From Paralichthys olivaceus (Eukaryota > Chordata > Actinopteri > Pleuronectiformes > Paralichthyidae): 64,000 nucleotides of DNA. Both the position numbers and the translations under genes were made by a program. Positions within the stretch are counted from its first letter, which is position 1; every line of letters begins with the position of its first letter. Under the pieces are notes generated by a model that was not told where the DNA came from, ran no database searches, and saw only the letters and a list, made by a program, of their open reading frames with translations. Below are positions 1 to 16,818 of this stretch, piece by piece. Where the stretch lies: positions 77,501-141,500 of the forward strand of contig NC_091103.1 in the NCBI RefSeq assembly GCF_024713975.1. The letters are read 5' to 3'.

Positions 1-799
1 CAAAACACAGGAAGTGGAAGCTAGCAGCCATGAGCCAGTAAACAGCTCATGTTATTTACACAAGCGTGGATGAAATCACACCTGGACACTAGGGATGTCA
101 CTATATGAAACTTTGGTGCCACGATTGTCAGAGCAAATATCACGGTTTTCATGATTATTAATACTATAGAAGGAAAAAGACACAACAGGCAATATACAGC
201 TAGTAATAATAACTAATGAGCTAAAATATTTATTAACTATATCCTGTCAGTTTTTATAGTGTAACACTTGGCCATTTCGAAATAATTTGTGTAAGCTTTT
301 TGATTATTTGCCTTATTGTGAAAGGTTGGTCAGTGAATTTGTGTTTCCTGTCATCATAAGCAGTCTATCTGTTGGAACATTTATTTTGAAGGGTCACCTA
401 TGGAAGTTTATCTGTTTTGGAAGCCAAGTGTTGACTAGTGAAGTACTAGTAGTACTGAAAAGGTAATGGGCATATTATTTATGGTACTCCTCCAATGGAG
501 GTTTTTGTCCAGCATTGATAGAAATAAGGCTTTTACTTCAGTTCCCTCTTCTCAACCATGGCTCAGTGGCTCTCACACACAAACAAGCGCAGCGCGCACA
601 CACAAATTCCGTGACTCACGAGTTTCAGGACACTGTAGTTAGATATCGTTGTTTTTACAATTCTTACAGTAATGAAACTGTGACGTTATGAAACAGCGGT
701 TATGGTAAAAAAGGTTACTCCCGACATCCCTACCGGACACAAGATCTGTTTTAATGCAGACGTGAATGAGTCGTACTGACCCAGTGTGTCTGTCCTCAG
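1..799. other. atg16l1 intron, no gene seen
   Basis: No exon is recognisable here. The sequence is AT-rich and ends in the polypyrimidine and CAG acceptor of the exon at 800. The stretch around 90-180 and 700-735 (ending in a GACATCCCTAC-like phrase after GGATGTCAC earlier) looks like dispersed repeat debris, but I cannot name a family. Confidence 0.6.
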
Positions 800-6619
<5,820 letters not shown>

Positions 6620-6932
6620 TTGGCTGATGGAGACAGAGACTCTTACCAATGAGAGGACAGTTGATGAAATGTTTCATGTTGCTGATACAGACTGAGGATC
6701 AGCTGATGCCTTCGTGTTCAATCACATGTTCATAATGACATGTTTACTTGCGTGTTGATCTGAATGTTGATGTAATGCTGACACACACGCACATTCTCGT
6801 ACCTGTGTCTTAGTGAGGACCCTCAAACAGACCTTTGGAAAAGTGACTGCAATGTCCTCACTTCATAAGGTCCTCACAAAGATGGAAGTACAAGTACTCA
6901 CACACTTTGTCCCCTGATGTTAAAGAGGATTT

Positions 6933-6938
6933 AATAAA
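6933..6938 (+). terminator. atg16l1: atg16l1 poly(A) signal
   Basis: AATAAA about 315 bases after the atg16l1 stop codon, followed by a TG-rich stretch of the kind found downstream of cleavage sites. It is the first canonical signal after the stop. Confidence 0.75.
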
Positions 6939-6939
6939 G

Positions 6940-8000
6940 TCTTCATGATCAGCTGGTGTGTGTCTGTTTGTGTGTGTGGGGTGTCTGTCTGTGGTGACGT
7001 GTATGTCTGTGGTGATGTGTATGTCTGTGTGTCTGTCTGTCTGTGTCTGTGTGTGTTTAGAGACCCACAAGAACCAACCTGACCCGTAGGAGCAAAGTAC
7101 TCACAGTACCACAGACTGTCTGCATGTACTTCACTTACTGATGTACTGGGGGTGTTGGTGGAGGAGAACCACACATACTTTAATACTTTGATCCTTTAAG
7201 TAGCTTTAGTCTGTGAAATGATTTTATTAAATACTGAACATTATCAAGGCCACATCCTGGGATTCTAACGTTTCTCATCAAGAGGCTTCTTTACTTCACT
7301 TCCTCTCGTCTTGTTAGTAAACAACAGATTCAGATCTTGTGGCCCCAGTTATTTATATCATTCACACACATCGTTATATTTTTACCTAATGCCACCAGGG
7401 GGCGCTGTAACTTTCACATTGATACAGTTACAGATGTTTTGCTTGCTTGCTTTTAGCAGCTTTATATGTTAATTTTATTCTGGAAGTTTGTTCTCTGGTT
7501 TTTATTACCTTACTGTGATTGTTAGGTTAAGATCTGCTGGATAAAGATTTCTTGGATATGTTGAACTCACTTCAGTCAACATATTTAAAATAGTTTTTCA
7601 TCTTATTGGCAAACAAAAGAACGCAGACGTCCATCAGAGGTAGAACTTTTAAATAAAGGACCCCCCCCCCCATGAGCTCAGTAATCTGCTGATGTCAGCA
7701 AACAAACTGCTGAGTCAACTCATCGGCTCAGGGACACTTATGTTGATCACATGTGATGTAACAGTCATGTGAAACTGATATGACCCAACATCAGAACACG
7801 TGTGTTCATTTCCCAGACTCACAGCCAGGAGGTCAAAGGTCACTTAGAAAGACGAGGAGGTTCCAGAGCTTTAGGTGATGAGGGCCGATGCCGGGGTGGA
7901 TGTAAACCAAAACAGCAGAATGCATACGTCATGTCAGTGATGACGTTTCAGTCGGTACCAAACTTCAAACCTGATTAAATTTGTTCAGACTGAGATTTGC
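6940..8000. other. Intergenic DNA between atg16l1 and sag
   Basis: No gene seen. A CTGT/GTGT low-complexity stretch covers about 6955-7055. Phrases such as CACCAGGGGGCGCTG (7393) are common vertebrate repeat debris. The last few hundred bases belong to the sag promoter. Confidence 0.6.
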
Positions 8001-8001
8001 A

Positions 8002-8090
8002 GGATTATATTGTGTGTGTGTCTGTGCGTGTGAGTGTGTGTCAGTAATAAGCAGCATGCTGACCAGGCTGAGTGTGTCCTCCTTATAAAA
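8002..8090 (+). promoter_or_regulatory. sag: sag core promoter: CRX-like, NRL/MAF-like and TATA elements
   Basis: TATAAAA at 8084-8090 is followed about 25-30 bases later by a probable start site (near 8113). The untranslated exon ends at 8140 before a GTCAGT donor and is joined to an acceptor (TCTTCAG) at 8307. Upstream are GGATTA (8002-8007), the CRX/OTX core, and TGCTGAC (8057-8063), a MARE half-site of the type bound by NRL. The pairing of CRX and NRL sites is typical of photoreceptor promoters. Binding itself is inferred. Confidence 0.65.
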
Positions 8091-8328
8091 GCAGCTCAGT
8101 GTGATCAGAGGGAACTCATCTCAACTCTTCTCTTCTTCAGGTCAGTGTTTGTGTTTACTTTAAGGACTCTTCACCTGTTTTTCACACAGCGCCTCCTTCA
8201 GGGCACAGTCAGAAAAACATTTCATTAATGTTTTTAAAATGTAGTGAAAGAGTCGTTAAAACTGAGTTAATGTGAATATGAGGTCACAGCAGCGATCGTG
8301 TCTTCAGGTGTCGACACGTTGAGTCACG

Positions 8329-11300
8329 ATGAGTCTGAAACACGTTGTCTTCAAGAAAGTGTCCCGCGACAAGTCGGTGAGTTAAAATTCTCATTTTAAT
8401 TTTTTGGATAAAATTTTAGTGAAATTTAAAGATATTTTCTGATTGTGTTGTTTATGAACTGTTCTCTAACGATTGATGAGAAACAGAGTAGAACCTATGA
8501 GCCAGGCAGCTCTGACCCGTCCTCTGCTCTCAGGTTGCTGTCTACATGACCAAGAGAGACTTTGTGGATCACTGCGACTTTGTGGATCCAGTCGGTGAGT
8601 TTCAACACAAACAAGCTAACATTTCTGTTTTCATTCAGTTAGGCTCCATATCTTTATTTTGTATGCTAGCTATGCTAACATGTTCTTGACCAGAGCTTCA
8701 GCTTCTTCACTCTTCTTTCACTAAAATAAATTAAACATAATTAAATTAATTTAAAATGTTTGTCACAAAAATGTTTTTCTTCTGAGTCGTCGTAAAACGT
8801 TTCGGAGAAGAAACAGATCCATGGTCTCGTCCGACATGATTTGATGTTCCTTTAAAAGCTAAGTTAGCCTAGTACCAGATGTTGACAGATGTTTCCTCTG
8901 GTCCTCTCAGATGGAGTCATCTTCATCGACCCGCAGCTGCTGCAGGGAAAGAAAGGTCTGTGACCGACCTTTGACCTTTGACATACATGGACAATTAATA
9001 ATGATCAGTAATAATCAGACATCAGTTTAACACAGTCTGAGATTTAATGGATTCAGCCTCTAGTGGCCAGTAGTGGTACTTCATCTTCTTCACTTGTTAA
9101 TGCGTGGTGTTGGTGCGTTTGCAGTGTACGTGATGTTGTCGTGCACATTTCAATACGGTCGTCAGGACATGGATGTGTTGGGCGTTGCCTTCAGGAGGGA
9201 CCTGTTCCTGGTGACTCGTCAGGTTTATCCTGAGCTGCAGGACAAGGACAAGCTAACTCACACTAAGAGCCAACAGAAGCTGCTGCGAAAGCTCGGAGAC
9301 AACGCATTCCCCTTCTTCTTTGAGGTGAGAGGCCATTCAGTGCTGCCTGCTGGAGGAGTCTAGCTCAACTGACTCCTTTATCTTATTCCTGCTCCCCACA
9401 GCATCATCCCTTGTACATGAGACTCTCTGCGACTCATTTCTCATCAACGCTGTTTGTAGTCTGAAGTTTTCACGGAGCTTGTGTCAATCATCATGTGTGA
9501 AAATGATATTGTCGTAGACAAGTTTATTCGAAGTGAGTTTGTTTCAGTTTCCAGACAACCTACCGTGTTCTGTCGCTCTGCAGCCGGGACCTTCTGATGT
9601 GGGAAAGGTAACTTGTCTTTTCTAGAATTATAAGAACATGAGTTCTCAGAATAATATCTTCTCTACGACATGCTGCATTTGCTTCATGAAGCTCACATGT
9701 ATTATTAAGGTTTTTATCTCATGGTGGAGGATCTGGGACATTGAGTAAAATAAAATGTCACCTCCCATTCCTCAGACTGTAGCTGGGTTCAATTCAGTTT
9801 TATTTATATAGCATCAAATTATAACATGAATTATCTCGAGGCTCTTTACATGTTAAATTTATAGAGAAACCAACAGTTGCCACAATGAGCAGCTCTGACG
9901 ACTGAGTAAGAAAAAACTCTTTAACTAGATGAAAGAACCAGAGTCGATGTGGACCACATCTGCTTCGACTGTACAGTTCAGGCTCCGCCTTCTTCAAATG
10001 CAGCCGACCCGTGTTTCCTTTCATCCCGAGCTACGAAGGATCCAACAGGTGGACTTGTGACGAGGCTAACGAGCTAGCTAGCTGATGTTAGCGGCTCAGA
10101 GTAGCTAACGTTGAAATGTAAGAGTGGAACCTCTTTATATACAGTCTATGAGTGGAACAAGCTGCTGAGACCAGACCGTCGTATTCTCAAGATATATACT
10201 ATATATACTACTAAACTCAGTTCGGCCTTCACTCTACTGATAGAACCAAGATGGTGGCCACTGATGTGGAGACAAAGACAGAATCAAACCAACTGGACGT
10301 TATTTTCCTGAACTAAAGACAGGATTTAGTAAAAGTTGAATTTACCAACTGTCCTGCAGGGGGTGCTAGATGTTGTAGGTGTGTGAACTTGTTTCCTATC
10401 AACTTCACCTGATAATAAATAAAATATGAGCCTCACCAGTCATCTTAAACTAATGATAGAGAATCAGAGGAGAACAGAGTTCTGTTTTTCTCTAACAAGA
10501 TGTTTTCAGATATGAACTGACTCAGACATTTGTTCACACATACAGAACCTCCAGAACATGTCAGGAACACGTGAGGAACAAGTCAGGACTTCAGGTCAAA
10601 CTGGTAAACTGAACCAAACTGTTTCAGTAGAAAGAAAAAAACCCTGGTTCTGTTGGTTTCTCTTCTTCCAGCTCTGATTTGAGAACTGCTCCAGAAAAAG
10701 TGCATCTGCTTTAATTTGAGTAAAACACAGACCAGCCTGAGATCCAGACTCTGACTTTTTCATCCTCTTGTGTATTTTTTGTGTCAGAAATGTGCGGTGG
10801 AGTTTGAGGTGAAAGCGTTCTGTGGTCAGAACCAGGACGAGAAGACCAATAAACAGTGAGTCCAGGACCAGGATCAGAGTCAGGACTCAATGGATCCTGT
10901 TCTGAATCCGTTTGTTCTTTGTGCAGGAGCTCAGTTTGTCTCAGTATCCGTAAGATCCAGTTCAGTCCAGAGAAGCAGGACCTGGTTCCTGTGGCAGAGA
11001 GCACCTTCGAGTTTCTGATGTCTGAGAGACCTCTGTCCGTCAAACTGAGCCTGTCCAAAGAGGTTAGACAGGAACCTGGCTGTCTCCACTGTCTATGCCT
11101 GTCTGTCTCAAACGTCTGTGCCTGTTTGTCTCACCTGTCCATCTCACCTGTCTCTCCTCAGACGTTTTATCACGGCGAACCCGTCATTGTGAACGTTGAC
11201 ATCACAAACTCGTCCAACAGGAACATCAAAGACATCAGTGTGTCAGGTGATGTGTGTCTGTTGTCACATGATCATGTGGTCACATGTGTTCAGATCATGC

Positions 11301-12548
11301 ATGACCTTTCATAAACGTGTTGTTTGCGTGTTCAGTCGATCAGGTGACCAATGTCGTTCTTTACTCCAACGACAAATACATCAAATCCGTCGCCAAAGAG
11401 GAAACTGAGTGAGTCTGATCTTTTATTTGTCTTTCTGTAGTTTTGAGACCAATTATGGTTCAATACCATCATTGTGAGGACATTTTGTCTGGTCCTCACA
11501 ATTTCAAATGTTCGTTTGAGGGTTAGGTCTTCAAAAGAGCCGTCTCTATTTTCTGAGACGGCTCAGGTCCTTCAACATAGACAGGGCGATGCTGCGGATG
11601 TTTGATGAGTCTGTTGTGTCCAGTGCCATCATGTTTGCTGTTGTCTGCTGGGGCAGCAGCTTGAAGAAGAAGGACATTAATAGACTCAACAAACTAATCA
11701 GGAAAGCCAGCCATGTTGTTGGGGGAGGGGGGGGGGGGGCTGTCACAGTGGTGATGGAGAGGAGAACTTGTTTCCAAAGTAAGGACGATATTGGACTTTC
11801 CTTCACACCCTCTCCATAATGTCTTGATTAGCTTCTGCAGCTTGTTCAGTGACAGACTCATCCACCTCCAGCCTGTTGGTGTCAAACTGTATAATGACAT
11901 CCTGTAAATAAGCTTAAACATGTATACTGTGTTTCTTAACTCACATTTCATGTTGATCTGTACTGCAGATTTATTTCTACTTATTTTTGTCTTCTTGTTT
12001 AATTTGATTTATTTTGATTAGGCTGCTATGCCTGCTTTTTCATCGCTTGCTCAGGACTTTTGTGACGTTTGAATTTCCCTCCGGGGATTAATAAAGTGTT
12101 TCTGTGTGTGTGTGTCTCAGCGACTGTGTTCCTTGTGGGACATCTCTAAAGAAACACTACACACTGTTTCCTGTTCTGACTCACAACAAAGATCGAAGAG
12201 GAGTCGCTTTGGACGGACGACTGAAACATGAAGACACAAACCTGGCTTCATCCAGCATGTGAGACACACACATGAACCAAGCATTTCCTCAAACATCTTC
12301 AGTGATGATCACATTAATCATACAGCCTCCCCTCCCCCCATCAGTGTGAAACAGGAAGTGATGAAGGAGGTTCAGGGGATCCTGGTGTCGTATAAAGTGG
12401 TGCTGAGGATGATTGCCAGTGGGTGAGTCCATGAACTTTGACCTCAATGATCTACATCAAACATCGTATTTAAATGTTTTATCATGAAAGTGACTGAGAG
12501 TTTTTTCTTTGCTTCAACAACAGGACGCTGGCATCCAGGTACAAACAC

Positions 12549-12602
<54 letters not shown>

Positions 12603-14598
12603 ATCTGGATCGCCCCCTGGTGGCCTGCTGCAGTATAGACCATAAACCTCCTCCATGTTAGCAGATGGGACATAAACCAAACTAAAAATCAAAGTAGACT
12701 TTAAAGCTCCAGTGTGTAAGATTCAGGTGAAAGGGAACTATTGACAAATATTCAATGTAGAATAATCCTCATGATGTTTTCACTAATTAATTTCCTCTAA
12801 ATTGAATGAGTTGTAGTTTTCTTTACCCCAGAAAATACTTTATATTTAAATACTTTATATTTAAATACTTTATTTTTAAATCGGGGGGTTCCTCTCTCCG
12901 GAGGCCGCCATGTTTTTTACATTAGTCCAGACTGAACAAACTAAACACCTTTTGAGTTTTTATGTTTTTAACTGAAGCTACCACAGGTTCTTCTTCATGT
13001 TTGGAAGGAGAGGGGGAGGGGAGGGGTGTTCAGCTACAACATGACACTTCACCACTAGATGTCACTAAAGTCTACACACTGTACCTTTAAATAAATGTTT
13101 GTCAAAGATGTTTCTGTCTTTTCAGCTCGTTCTTCTCTCACTGATATTTGTTCAAGTGTTTCTGATGAGTTTGGTTTGATTTAGTTATTTGATGATATAA
13201 GACATTATGATTGACAGCTGAGACTGTTTTGTTTTTGTGTTACAGTGAGGTGTCTCTGGAGGTCCCATTCAGACTCATGAATCCTAAACCTGAGCCAGGT
13301 AAATTCAAACTGTTGAGTCAAACCTGAAGTTAACCTGAATCAAACCTGAAGTTAACCTGAAGTTAGCCTGAAGTTAGCCTGAGTCAAACCTGAAGTTAAC
13401 CTGAAGTTAACCTGAAGTTAGCCTGAAGTTAGCCTGAGTCAAACCTGAAGTTAACCTGAATCAAACCTGAAGTTAACCTGAAGTTAGCCTGAGTCAAACC
13501 TGAAGTTAACCTGAAGTTAAACTTAATCAAACCTGAAGTTAACTTGAATTAAACCTGAAGTTAACCTGAATCAAACCTGACGTTAGCCTGAAGTTAGCCT
13601 GAGTTAAACCTGAAGTTAACCTGAATCAAACCTGAATTAAACCTGAATCAATCCTGAAGTTAACCTGATCAAACCTGACGTTAGCCTGAAGTTAGCCTGA
13701 GTTAAACCTGAAGTTAACCTGAATCAAACCTGAAGTTAACCTGAATCAAACCTGAAGTTAACTTGAATTAAACCTGAAGTTAACCTGAATCAAACCTGAA
13801 GTTAACCTGAATTAAACCTGAATTAAACCTGAAGTTAACCTGAATCAAACCTGAATTAAACCTGAATCAATCCTGAAGTTAACCTGATCAAACCTGACGT
13901 TAGCCTGAAGTTAGCCTGAGTTAAACCTGAAGTTAACCTGAATCAAACCTGAAGTTAACCTGAATCAAACCTGAAGTTAACCTGAATCAAACCTGAAGTT
14001 AGCCTGCTTCATAGTTCAGCACCCTGATTGAATCCTGATGTTACAGGTTGAATCATGTTTTTACATCTAAATCTTTGTTTCTTTTTTTTTTTTACATCAG
14101 AGTCAGTTTATTTGTTTTTTATTAAATCAGTTTTTTTCACTCATGACTTTTTTTCTCTTTCATCACTTCCTGTGTCAATCGTCTCTTCAGTCAAAGAGAG
14201 GTGAGACCCCTTCACTGAGGTTACATCCATATGCCTGCATTTTCATTTTAAAAGATTTTCAAACTTAACAATCTTTGTCCACACAAGCGTTCTGTATCAG
14301 TTTTAATCCCTGCCCCTGTGTTGTGAGCGGCATCGTTTCCTAACGTCTCAGTTCCTGCTCGAACCTGCAGCATTTCCAACTTCTCTGTTTCAGCGACTCT
14401 GAATAGTCACGTGATCGCAGGTGTATAAGTGGCAGAGATGAGTTTGAAATGAAAACTTAGTCGTGTGGATGTAGCCTGACTCTGATGATCTGATTCTCTC
14501 TCAGTGAACCTGATGACATGGTGTTTGAGGACTTTAAGCGAGCTTACCTGAAGGGCGTGGTCTACGGAGACGATGATGAGTCTCCTACTGAGGCCTGA
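8329..14598 (+). CDS. sag: S-arrestin (retinal arrestin, visual arrestin)
   Basis: Arrestin binds phosphorylated, light-activated rhodopsin in photoreceptor outer segments and stops transducin signalling. Exons: 8329-8376, 8534-8594, 8911-8955, 9125-9324, 9548-9607, 10788-10855, 10927-11062, 11162-11246, 11336-11408, 12121-12258, 12345-12422, 12524-12538, 13246-13298, 14191-14200, 14505-14598, giving 387 residues against 405 in human. Visible marks: the phosphate-sensing FKKVSRDK near the N terminus, the IRK strand carrying the polar-core Arg, [14 protein letters not shown] with the polar-core Asp residues, and the C-tail anchor MVFEDFKR. The ATG starts the conserved N-terminal strand. Two exons are tiny (15 and 10 bases). 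Cone arrestin (arr3) is the alternative; position between atg16l1 and dgkd favours sag. Confidence 0.9.
9785..10025 (-). mobile_element. LINE-associated 3' tail fragment in sag intron
   Basis: Starts with TTCAATTCAGTTTTATTTAT, the reverse of the AATAAAATTGAATTGAA tail that ends many teleost L2-type elements, followed by the usual ATTATCTCGAGGCTCTTTACA. It lies antisense in the sag intron 9608-10787 and has no coding capacity. Confidence 0.7.
11471..11502. repeat. 11-bp inverted repeat (hairpin)
   Basis: ATTGTGAGGAC (11471-11481) is the exact reverse complement of GTCCTCACAAT (11492-11502), with a 10-base loop. It resembles the short TGAGGAC...GTCCTCA units scattered in this window (also 6810-6880). 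Confidence 0.8.
11530..12105 (+). mobile_element. Truncated Rex1/L2-like LINE, 3' end
   Basis: Inside the sag intron 11409-12120. Frames over 11540-11720 read as a degraded non-LTR reverse transcriptase C terminus ([13 protein letters not shown], then [19 protein letters not shown] and IRKASHVVG). The element ends with TTGAATTTCCCTCCGGGG and ATTAATAAAG, the characteristic tail of this LINE class. A G/C homopolymer interrupts the frame at 11726. Confidence 0.8.
12551..12598 (+). repeat. (TG)24 microsatellite
   Basis: Pure TG dinucleotide run that starts 12 bases after the 15-base sag micro-exon (12524-12538), so length changes could affect its splicing. Confidence 0.95.
13319..14007 (+). repeat. 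Minisatellite of AACCTGAAGTTAACCTGAATCA type
   Basis: About 690 bases of short variant units built from ACCTGAAGTTA, ACCTGAATCAA and AGCCTGAAGTT, starting 21 bases after the donor at 13299 in a sag intron. No protein coding is indicated. Confidence 0.93.
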
Positions 14599-14909
14599 AG
14601 AGCGTCCCCATCATCTATCAGCTTCCAGAGCTGAAGACAAAGACAGGACATGTCCTGCATGTCCCCCCTCAGGATAAACATTACATCCAGCTGTGACTCA
14701 GGCTGCAGGGGGCGCCATGGGGAACAAACTGTCTTACTTGCAGCTCTGTAGTTTTACCTGCTGTCAAAGGAGTACCTCCCCCTCCTTAAACTCCTCCTGA
14801 CCGCTGAACTCCCTCTAACCTTTGACCTCCCCCGACATTTGAACTCCCTCTGACCTCCTCCTGACGAATGATAGCAGCTTTTTTAAGTTGATAACGAGCG
14901 TCCTGTCTA

Positions 14910-14915
14910 AATAAA
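14910..14915 (+). terminator. sag: sag poly(A) signal
   Basis: AATAAA about 310 bases after the sag stop codon, followed by TGTTGTGATC and TGTGT, a reasonable GT-rich downstream element. Confidence 0.75.
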
Positions 14916-14939
14916 ACAAACTGTTGTGATCACGTCTGT

Positions 14940-16800
14940 GTCATGAACACGTATGTACTACCAGCATCATGTGATCTGGTTCTTTAGCAAAGAGAATTAC
15001 CCACAGTTCATTGTGTGGTTAAACAAACCAACAGCAAGATAACAATAAACAATCGCTACACTGCCGTTAGAAGAAAAACAAACATCAGCTGAGAAGAAAG
15101 TAATAACATGGTGTGATGTCACTTCCTGTTTATTCATTTCTATCGTCACACACTCGCACAGTCCATACACACGTGTTCTGTTTTTCCTTGTCCTCATCAG
15201 CTGACCATGAAAACTTTATTAAACTCTCTTGAACGTCAAAAACCAAATCAATAATCATCTGGTTTGATTTATTTTCTTCAATTAAGCTGAAGAACTAACA
15301 GACAGGGAAACGTATGCACGTTAACATCCTGTAGTTCTAACACACACCTGAAGTGTGTTTGTCACGCGAACATGTGACATCACGTCTGGTTGTGATTGAT
15401 GATGTCACCTGTCATTCAGATGTAGAATCATCCATCAACATGGACCGAGCTGCTTGTTTCAGCTCTGCTGTTGTCATGGCAACAAATTGACCCGCACACA
15501 TGTTCTGTGACATCATCGTGTGTATCTACATCCAGATTCTGATGTGATTTTTTTTATTATTATTCATTTTGTTTCTGTCAATACAAACCCGTCTTCTTCA
15601 AACTGAGAAGGGAAACAGGAGGTTTCATGTTTGTCCTGAATTCAGGAGGTCGGTGCTCAGGTGTCGTGATCATATCGTCCCTATGAAAACACATCAGGGC
15701 GGAATGGACTCTTTTGTTCCATTGTTGTGAGAACACAGAGACTTTAGAGGAACCCGCCCTGTGGATCTAAAGACGAGTCCGTATCACTTAATGCTGATGC
15801 TAAACGATCAGTGTCATGGGCTCATCAGGTGACGCTGCGACACAGAAGGGAAACTTCAGTGGTTTACAGACAAAGACTGAGATTCAGCTGCTGATAAACA
15901 AACAACACACAGGATGTTATTACAACAAGGTGACACAAAACACACACACACACACTGCACTGAAACAAGACTATGAAGTTAGCGTCTAAATACGAAAAAA
16001 AAAGCATGAAGCTAATGTCTAACTACAACAAGAACAAACATGAAGCTAGCATCTAAAATAATACCTTTTTTAAACATTTATTTTCATTAGCTTCATGTTT
16101 GTTCTTGTTTTATTTTATCTTCACGTCTCAAACAAAAAACGGAATAAAAATGAAGCTTACGTCTAAAAAAGAATACGGATTTTATGAGAAAACAGATTTA
16201 AAGACAAAAGATTCAGTTGAAGATAATTTATTGTTTTTTATTTGTGCTCAGAACGAACCACACATACAGGTCACATGGTTCCAAGATCACTAAACACGAC
16301 CAGATTTAAAAAATGGCTTCACAGGATTTGAAACAACAACCTTTAGGATCTGGAACAAATGGGAACTACAGAGTCTGAAAGTTAAACTAATAAATGAGGC
16401 CTGAGAGTCTGACGCCCCCTGCAGCTTTCACTTCTTCATACATCAGCATGAGCACATGGAGTAACTACAGTGAGAACAGTGACCTCTACAGTGGACATGG
16501 TGCTCTGTTCTCAGCTAATTAGAACATTTCTCATGGTTAAAGATGTTTCATCGTGATTGACAGGTGTGATCATGCTCAGAAGTCCTTTTTACAGATTCCA
16601 TGATTTCCTCTGAGTCAGTTTGATATTCAGTTCTGTTAAAAGTCTACTGCTGAGTTTTTCTGGTTCTGGTTTCATTGTGTTTCTCTCTGTTGATTGATTG
16701 GTGAGATGTGTTTTCAAGACGAGCTAACATAATTTATTTCAGACCCTCTACAGATAAGATAACCTGTGACCTGATGACCAGGCGACCAAAATGGACCAAA
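14940..16800. other. Intergenic DNA between sag and the otolin-like gene
   Basis: No gene recognised. It may contain a longer 3' untranslated region of the minus-strand collagen gene. It includes three to four loose copies of a GAAGCTARCRTCTAA-type unit (15976-16165) and a perfect inverted repeat at 16029-16107. Confidence 0.55.
16029..16107. repeat. 20-bp perfect inverted repeat
   Basis: CAAGAACAAACATGAAGCTA at 16029-16048 is the exact reverse complement of 16088-16107, separated by 39 bases. It would form a stable stem in RNA from either strand. Confidence 0.85.
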
Positions 16801-16806
16801 GGACCA

Positions 16807-16812
16807 TTTTAT
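16807..16812 (-). terminator. otol1: Possible poly(A) signal of the otolin-like gene
   Basis: AATAAA on the minus strand about 10 bases after the stop codon, which would give a very short 3' untranslated region. A later signal (TTTATT on the plus strand near 16733 or 16078) cannot be excluded. Confidence 0.4.
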
Positions 16813-16818
16813 TGATTA

